From: Anderseniella sp.
GTDB lineage: Bacteria > Pseudomonadota > Alphaproteobacteria > Rhizobiales > Aestuariivirgaceae
Length of the DNA stretch: 10,390 bases
Direction: 5' to 3'
NCBI GenBank assembly: GCA_013041995.1
Contig: JABDRA010000015.1
Span: 1-10,390 of the forward strand
Each line of letters opens with the position of its first letter. Positions within the stretch are counted from its first letter, which is position 1. Below are positions 6,096 through 10,390 of the stretch, piece after piece. The notes under the pieces are model-generated. The model was not told the origin of the DNA. It saw only the letters and a list, made by a program, of their open reading frames with translations, and did no database searches. The position numbers were made by a program, and so were the translations under genes.

Positions 6096-7108
6096 CACCT
6101 CGTGGCGTAATAGTTCTGGCGGTCGCAGCGGCAGTATCTGTGGCAGGCGCTACCTGGCAGTTGCAGGCAAATTCCTCCGGGTATGAAGAGGCGCAGCGCG
6201 GCGAGCGGTTGCTGCCCGATCTGTTGGCCAAGGCCAACGATGTGGCTGCCATTGTCATCAGTCAGGCGGACAACACTGTTCGTATTGAACGGGCAGGCAC
6301 ATCCTACATTCTTGGCGGTTCCGGCTATCCTGTGAAGGGCGGCAAGTTCCAGACGGCAATCGTGGCCACCGCCAGTCTTGAGAAATTCGATGCCAAAACC
6401 GCCCGTCCGGACAAATATCCGCTGATCGAGGTTGAGCCGCCCGCGGACAAGACGGCCAACAGCCGCCTGATCAGGTTTGAAGACGCGAGCGGAAATGATC
6501 TTGGCGAAATCATCCTGGGCAAAAAGGCGCGCGGACGGTTGGGCGGCGCTGTCGGTGATGGCCAATATGTCCGGCTGCCCGGTGAAACCCAAAGCTGGCT
6601 GGCGCGCGGTGTTGTCGATGCCGATGTCAAACTTGAAACCTGGGTCGATAACGCGATTACCGACATGAATGTCGAGTTCGTGGTGCGCGCAGTCTTCCAG
6701 CCCACTGGAGGTCCCGAACTGATGGTGCGGCGCACCGGTGTGACGGAGGGCGGTCAGCCCAAGTTCGAGCTGAACCGGGTTCCTGACGGCAAGAAGCCGA
6801 AGAATGACCTGACGCTCAGATATGCTGCAACCGATCTGGGCAACGTCAACTTCGTGGATGTGCGCAAGGATCAAGGTGGTGATGTCGTGCAGCGGGCGAC
6901 CTTGATGATGGCGGATGGACTAACAGCCGAGTTCCGTATTACCGCAGATGACTGGGTGAGCCTTCACGTGGTCAACGATGGTCAGGACAAGACTACAACC
7001 AAGGACCTGAAGGCTCGCACGCAAGGCTGGCAGTACAAGCTGGCCGACTACAAGCTGAAGCAGTTGCAACTGACCATGTCGGACCTGACTGAAGATGTGA
7101 CCGAGTGA
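6092..7108 (+). CDS. DUF4340 domain-containing periplasmic protein
   Basis: The 338-residue protein starts with a hydrophobic helix (about 5-22) that is either a membrane anchor or an uncleaved signal, so most of it should face the periplasm. The body matches the DUF4340 pattern: an early GERLLPDLLAKANDVAAIVI segment (37-56), GYPVKGGKF (78-86), a stretch on cleaved-off charge-rich residues around 97-128, DASGNDLGEIILGKK (131-145), and GQYVRLPGE (157-165) followed by WVDNAITDMN (184-193). DUF4340 genes are commonly found next to GldG-like genes, as here, where the ATG overlaps the preceding stop by 4 bases. It is the last gene of the operon. No enzyme motif is visible; it is probably a structural or ligand-binding partner of the GldG-like protein. 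Its stop is only 2 bases from that of the convergent gene, and no terminator hairpin is seen there. Confidence 0.85.
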   Translation: MTPRGVIVLAVAAAVSVAGATWQLQANSSGYEEAQRGERLLPDLLAKANDVAAIVISQADNTVRIERAGTSYILGGSGYPVKGGKFQTAIVATASLEKFDAKTARPDKYPLIEVEPPADKTANSRLIRFEDASGNDLGEIILGKKARGRLGGAVGDGQYVRLPGETQSWLARGVVDADVKLETWVDNAITDMNVEFVVRAVFQPTGGPELMVRRTGVTEGGQPKFELNRVPDGKKPKNDLTLRYAATDLGNVNFVDVRKDQGGDVVQRATLMMADGLTAEFRITADDWVSLHVVNDGQDKTTTKDLKARTQGWQYKLADYKLKQLQLTMSDLTEDVTE

Positions 7109-7110
7109 GT

Positions 7111-7488
7111 TCATTGATCCAGCGTGAACAGCTGCACGGCTTTTGCGTCCACATAGGCAAAGCAGCCGGCCAGTTGCGGCAGAAACGGCGTTGAGGAGTA
7201 GGCCCCGATTGCGCCTTGCGCTTCAAGACGTCCGGCAAACCCGGTTTTGTCGCCATAGGTAACCCACGTTCCCGGCATCCAGGTCGCGCGTATGGGTCTT
7301 CCGCCTGCTTGAATGATGCTTCCAAAGACCTGGTCTTCAGTCATGGATGGCGGAAACACTGCCAGCATAGTGCCGGACTGTTCCGGGCTCACCCGGCCGA
7401 GATGCATGTACAGCGCAAACCCCGCCAGCCAGACAAGCATGATGGCGGCAAACAGGGCGCCGGCAGTTCCGTGTCCTGGCCATTTCAT
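7111..7488 (-). CDS. Hypothetical membrane-anchored protein
   Basis: I do not recognise this 125-residue protein. It has a short basic start (MKWPGHG), one hydrophobic helix (about 9-28, GALFAAIMLVWLAGFALYMH) and a soluble region of about 95 residues that should lie in the periplasm. That region is rich in Gly, Pro and aromatic residues. Notable pieces are GTMLAVFPPSMTEDQVFGSI (39-58), IQAGGRPIRATWMPGTWVTY (59-78) and a C-terminal LPQLAGCFAYVDAK. The first part reads like a beta strand, a helix and a glycine turn, as in small alpha/beta sandwich folds; this is a guess. Only two cysteines at most are present, with no lipobox. Its ATG lies one base after the MFS stop, so it is probably cotranscribed and may be coupled to that gene. 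That spacing and the clear topology make a real gene likely. Confidence 0.75.
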   Translation of the reverse strand: MKWPGHGTAGALFAAIMLVWLAGFALYMHLGRVSPEQSGTMLAVFPPSMTEDQVFGSIIQAGGRPIRATWMPGTWVTYGDKTGFAGRLEAQGAIGAYSSTPFLPQLAGCFAYVDAKAVQLFTLDQ

Positions 7489-7489
7489 A

Positions 7490-8734
7490 TCATGCCTGCG
7501 CGCCGCCGGTTACTGAAAAGGCCGGTGCGCGCATCTCCTTGATCGGCCAGTGCATCAGGGCGGCAAACAGGCCAAGTGCCACACCGATCCACCACACGGT
7601 GTCATAGGTGCCGGTCTGGTCATACAGCCTGCCGCCAAGCCACACGCCCAGGAACGAGCCGACCTGATGGGAGAAGAATACGATGCCATACAGCATGGCC
7701 ATGTACCGGGTGCCGCAAATCACGGTCACCAGCCCCATGGTCAGTGGCACGGTTGACAGCCACAACAGACCCATGCAGGCGGAAAATACGATGGCCGACA
7801 GCGGCGTTATCGGCAGCACGAAGAACAAGGTCATGGCAACTGACCTGGCCAGATACAGAAGTGTCAGGCTGTAGCGTTTCGAATACTTGCCGCCGACAAT
7901 GCCTGCCGAATAGGCACCGACAATATTGAACAGGCCGACAACACCGATCGACCAGGCAGCAAGCTGCGGATCAATGCCTTCCTGCACCAGCAGGGGCGGG
8001 AAGTGGACAGTCATGAACGCAACCTGGAAACCGCACACAAAGAAGCCGAGCGTCAGCAGAACGAAGCTCGCATTGCTTACCGCGCGTGAGAGAGCCTGAG
8101 AGATGTTCATTTCAAGTTCGGTTTCATTGCGCGCCACGCCACCACGCGCCGCCCGCAGCGGCAGCACCAGCGCAAACATGAACAGCACGGAACCGGCGAG
8201 CAACAGCAATGCGATTTGCCAGCCGAAGCCGGAAATGAATGCCTGTCCCAGCGGGGCAAATACAAACTGCCCCATGGAACTGGCTGCTGTGGCAATGCCG
8301 AATGACCATGAGCGTTTCTCCGGCGGCACCAGGCGGGCGAATGACGCCATGATCACCGAGAACGAGGTCATCGCGATGCCAAGCCCCATCAGCAGGCCGC
8401 CGGACAGCATCAGCAGGAATACGCTGTCTGCCAGCGACATCAGGGCCAGGCCGGTCGCGTAGATAACCGCTCCCGCGATGATGACGCGGAATGTGCCGAA
8501 CTTGTCGGCAAAAGCCCCGGCGAACGGCTGTGCGATACCCCAGATCAGGTTTTGCAGCGCCATGGCCAGGGCAAAGGTTTCGCGGCCCCAGCCGTTGGCT
8601 TCGGTAATTGGCGCGGTGAACAGGCCCATGGTGGAACGTGCGCCGAATGCGATCATGGCAATCAGGCAGCCGCACACGATAACCAGCATGGGGTTTATCG
8701 AAGGGGCCGGGGAAGGGGACGTGGTGGCTGTCAT
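7490..8734 (-). CDS. MFS transporter, MCT/OFA-like
   Basis: The 414-residue protein has about twelve hydrophobic segments split by a short charged central loop (about 195-215), the plan of the major facilitator superfamily. The loop between helices 2 and 3, GAFADKFGTFRV (73-84), is MFS motif A. The first half, with GARSTMGLFTAPITEANGWG (31-50) then AMALQNLIWGIAQP, resembles the monocarboxylate/oxalate-formate antiporter group, as does HQVGSFLGVWLGGRLYDQTG near the end. It sits in the inner membrane and probably moves a small organic anion by a secondary mechanism; the substrate is not predictable. I chose ATG at 8734 because AGGAA lies 6 bases upstream; an ATG at 8767 would add eleven residues but has no ribosome binding site. 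The small unknown gene follows after one base. Confidence 0.9.
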   Translation of the reverse strand: MTATTSPSPAPSINPMLVIVCGCLIAMIAFGARSTMGLFTAPITEANGWGRETFALAMALQNLIWGIAQPFAGAFADKFGTFRVIIAGAVIYATGLALMSLADSVFLLMLSGGLLMGLGIAMTSFSVIMASFARLVPPEKRSWSFGIATAASSMGQFVFAPLGQAFISGFGWQIALLLLAGSVLFMFALVLPLRAARGGVARNETELEMNISQALSRAVSNASFVLLTLGFFVCGFQVAFMTVHFPPLLVQEGIDPQLAAWSIGVVGLFNIVGAYSAGIVGGKYSKRYSLTLLYLARSVAMTLFFVLPITPLSAIVFSACMGLLWLSTVPLTMGLVTVICGTRYMAMLYGIVFFSHQVGSFLGVWLGGRLYDQTGTYDTVWWIGVALGLFAALMHWPIKEMRAPAFSVTGGAQA

Positions 8735-8740
8735 TGGAAG

Positions 8741-8745
8741 TTCCT
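8741..8745 (-). promoter_or_regulatory. Ribosome binding site fixing the MFS gene start
   Basis: AGGAA on the reverse strand, 6 bases before ATG 8734, favours this start over the longer in-frame ATG at 8767, which lacks any purine-rich site. Confidence 0.6.
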
Positions 8746-8790
8746 GAAGCTGTCGCTGAACTGACATAAATCAATGCTGACGCAGCGGTT

Positions 8791-8819
8791 TTGAGGCATC
8801 CTTCAACCTGGGGAACAAT
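8791..8819 (+). promoter_or_regulatory. Candidate sigma70-type promoter for the polyphosphate kinase gene
   Basis: TTGAGG (8791-8796) and AACAAT (8814-8819) are 17 bases apart, each matching four of six consensus bases. The predicted start of transcription would fall near the ribosome binding site (AAAGGGAGGT, 8824-8833), leaving a very short leader of about 11 bases. That makes this candidate doubtful, but it is the best in the divergent gap. Confidence 0.25.
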
Positions 8820-8836
8820 AAGTAAAGGGAGGTCTC

Positions 8837-9805
8837 ATGGCCGAAGAATCTCATGAAGCAGCGGCGGAGTCTACTGACACGGCGCTGGTCGGCAATGATA
8901 AATCGAACGGTCAGCAATTACCCGAGGATATTGCCAAGGGAGCCGCGGGCGATGAGCGAGACCAGATTCGCCGCGTTTTTGAACGGGGCGAGTATCCGTA
9001 TAAAAACAAGATTCGCAGACCGTCCTACGAAAAACAGAAGGCAGAACTTCAGGTTGAATTGCTGAAGGTTCAGGAATGGGTAAAGGCGACCGATCAGCGG
9101 ATAGTCCTGCTGTTTGAAGGCCGCGATGCAGCCGGCAAGGGTGGCACGATAAAGCGCTTTACGGAACATCTGAACCCGCGTGGTGCGCGTGTCGTGGCGC
9201 TGGAAAAGCCCACCGACCGTGAAAAGACGCAATGGTACTTCCAGCGCTATATCGAGCATTTGCCGTCCGGCGGTGAAATCGTGTTTTTCGACCGTTCCTG
9301 GTACAACAGGGCTGGTGTGGAACGGGTCATGGGTTTCTGTTCGGCCAATGAATATCTGGAGTTCATGCGCCAGACGCCCGACTTTGAGCGGATGATCGTG
9401 CGCAGTGGGATAAGGCTGTTCAAGTACTGGTTCTCGGTCACGCGGGACGAACAGTTGCGCCGGTTCCAGTCGCGCGAGGTTGAGCCGCTGAAGAAGTGGA
9501 AACTGTCACCGATCGACCGGGCCTCGCTGGACAAGTGGGACGACTATACCGAAGCCAAGGAAGCCATGTTCTTCTACACGGATACCGCCGATGCGCCGTG
9601 GACGATCATCAAGTCCAATGACAAGAAGCGGGCCCGGTTGAATTGCATGCGCCATTTCCTGTCGTCTCTGCCGTATCCCGGCAAGAATACCAAGGTCGTC
9701 AGGGCGCCAAACTCGCTGCTTGTCGGGTCCGGTGGCGATGTCATTGGCCGCAGTGAGCATGTGCTGGGCAGCTCTCTGCATCCCGACCAGCGCAAGGGCG
9801 GGTAG
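8837..9805 (+). CDS. ppk2: Polyphosphate kinase 2
   Basis: The 322-residue protein belongs to the PPK2 family, which transfers phosphate between polyphosphate and nucleoside di- or triphosphates, mostly making GTP or ATP from polyphosphate. The P-loop fold is clear: Walker A GRDAAGKG (95-102), then NPRGARVVALEKPTDREKTQ (113-132). The conserved FDRSWYNRAGVERVMGF (151-167) holds the Walker B aspartate. The lid region has RFQSREVEPLKKWKLSPID (209-227), and WDDYTEAKEAMF (234-245) follows. This is a single-domain form with the class I pattern. The acidic first 45 residues and the tail after about 288 lie outside the catalytic core. The start is well fixed by AAAGGGAGGT just upstream. It is cytoplasmic and probably tied to phosphate storage or stress; no other phosphate gene is nearby. 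It converges with the YigZ-family gene with 9 bases between the stops. Confidence 0.93.
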   Translation: MAEESHEAAAESTDTALVGNDKSNGQQLPEDIAKGAAGDERDQIRRVFERGEYPYKNKIRRPSYEKQKAELQVELLKVQEWVKATDQRIVLLFEGRDAAGKGGTIKRFTEHLNPRGARVVALEKPTDREKTQWYFQRYIEHLPSGGEIVFFDRSWYNRAGVERVMGFCSANEYLEFMRQTPDFERMIVRSGIRLFKYWFSVTRDEQLRRFQSREVEPLKKWKLSPIDRASLDKWDDYTEAKEAMFFYTDTADAPWTIIKSNDKKRARLNCMRHFLSSLPYPGKNTKVVRAPNSLLVGSGGDVIGRSEHVLGSSLHPDQRKGG

Positions 9806-9814
9806 GTGCCTGCC

Positions 9815-10375
9815 TCAGTTTTCTGCAGCGATTGACGCGATTGCGGTTTCCGGGCCTTCAATGACAATCGTGACCCCGGTATCGGTATAATCCCGGCTGA
9901 TCACGCTCACATCCGCAGCACTGATGCGCTGCTCCAGAGATGACATGTCTTCGAACGCACAACTGATGGTGCGACTAACGATACGATGCCAAGGCACCAG
10001 TGTTGCTGCCTCGATTGTGCGCAAAGCCGTTCCGGCATAGGCACGTGCCAGTCCGCCTGCGCCCAGTTTGGTGCCGCCGAAATAGCGCACGATGATAATG
10101 CCGGCGTCCACGAGATCTGCCCCGATCAGCACCTTGAGCGTCGGCATGCCTGACGTGCCTGCCGGTTCACCATCGTCCCTGGCACCTTCCTCGATGCGGT
10201 TGTCCGGCAGCATGCGGCGAAAGGCTGTGACATGATGAGTGGCCTTGCGATGCGTTTCGCGCAAGTCCGTCAGTGTGCTCTCGAACTCAAGCCACGGCAC
10301 CAGATGACCAGTAAAGCGGGAGCCTTTTTCGTCAAGTTCTGCGGTGGCAGGCGCGCTGATCGTGAAGGGGCTCAT
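9815..10375 (-). CDS. YigZ/IMPACT family protein (UPF0029)
   Basis: The 186-residue protein has the normal size and order of bacterial YigZ-like proteins. The N-terminal IMPACT/UPF0029 domain (about 10-115) begins with EKGSRFTGHL (16-25). It carries the signature DDGEPAGTSGMPTL (67-80) and the stretch VRYFGGTKLGAGGLARAYAG (96-115). A smaller C-terminal domain (about 125-182), of the DUF1949 ferredoxin-like type, follows. Family members are related to eukaryotic IMPACT, a regulator of the Gcn2 kinase; the bacterial function is not well established, though a role around translation or nucleic acids has been suggested. It is soluble and cytoplasmic. The ATG at 10375 is preceded by GGAAGGA with a good spacing. 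No partner gene is visible in the window. Confidence 0.92.
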   Translation of the reverse strand: MSPFTISAPATAELDEKGSRFTGHLVPWLEFESTLTDLRETHRKATHHVTAFRRMLPDNRIEEGARDDGEPAGTSGMPTLKVLIGADLVDAGIIIVRYFGGTKLGAGGLARAYAGTALRTIEAATLVPWHRIVSRTISCAFEDMSSLEQRISAADVSVISRDYTDTGVTIVIEGPETAIASIAAEN

Positions 10376-10390
10376 CCCAGGGTCCTTCCC

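Noticed and set aside
5657..6874. Long open frame (405 codons) on the reverse strand opposite the GldG-like and DUF4340 genes
   Set aside because: It lies wholly opposite two well-supported genes, its product has no recognisable domain and is of low-complexity composition typical of antisense frames in G+C-rich DNA.
8124..8774. 216-codon reverse frame overlapping the MFS gene in another phase
   Set aside because: The MFS reading frame shows clear membrane segments and motif A; this one is rich in Arg, His and Gly with no domain, so it is a shadow.
9796..9828. Possible weak terminator after ppk2 (GGTAG, CTGCC, then CAGTTTTCT)
   Set aside because: The stem is only five pairs with one G-T pair, and the T run is displaced from it; not convincing enough to list.
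1..10390. Search for a defence, CRISPR, toxin-antitoxin, phage or transposon system
   Set aside because: No repeat arrays, transposase, integrase, nuclease or toxin-like genes were seen; all genes belong to housekeeping, metabolic or transport families.

Overview
The window looks like ordinary chromosomal DNA of an alphaproteobacterium, probably a marine or soil member near the Hyphomicrobiales/Rhodobacterales. This is inferred from the moderately high G+C, the alphaproteobacterial-type end of ribosomal protein S4 (rpsD) at the left edge, and the gene families present. I see no insertion sequence, tRNA, rRNA, CRISPR array or phage gene. The genus cannot be told from the sequence alone.

Layout from left to right: the 3' end of rpsD and a very strong intrinsic terminator; a forward GST-fold gene; a reverse two-gene unit, an EutQ-like cupin followed by a DAO-family FAD oxidoreductase; a divergent, relatively AT-rich control region (about 2535-2729); a tight forward four-gene operon made of an ABC ATPase, an ABC-2 permease, a GldG-like auxiliary protein and a DUF4340 protein; a reverse two-gene unit, an MFS transporter followed by a small unrecognised membrane-anchored protein; a short divergent gap; a forward polyphosphate kinase 2 gene; and a reverse YigZ/IMPACT-family gene. 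Packing is dense, and three gene pairs converge with only 2 to 22 bases between their stops.

The most coherent system is the four-gene operon at 2730-7108. All its genes overlap by 4 to 8 bases. It resembles the GldA-GldF-GldG module first described for Bacteroidetes gliding, plus a periplasmic DUF4340 partner. A cytoplasmic ATPase and a six-helix permease probably drive or recruit a large periplasmic assembly formed by the GldG-like and DUF4340 proteins. Nothing here shows gliding genes, and the substrate is unknown. The cupin/oxidoreductase pair suggests oxidation of an amine or amino acid. The small protein after the MFS gene is the only complete gene whose family I do not recognise. None of this is clearly a new system; the Gld-like operon, the unknown small protein and the orphan EutQ-like cupin are the parts most worth follow-up.
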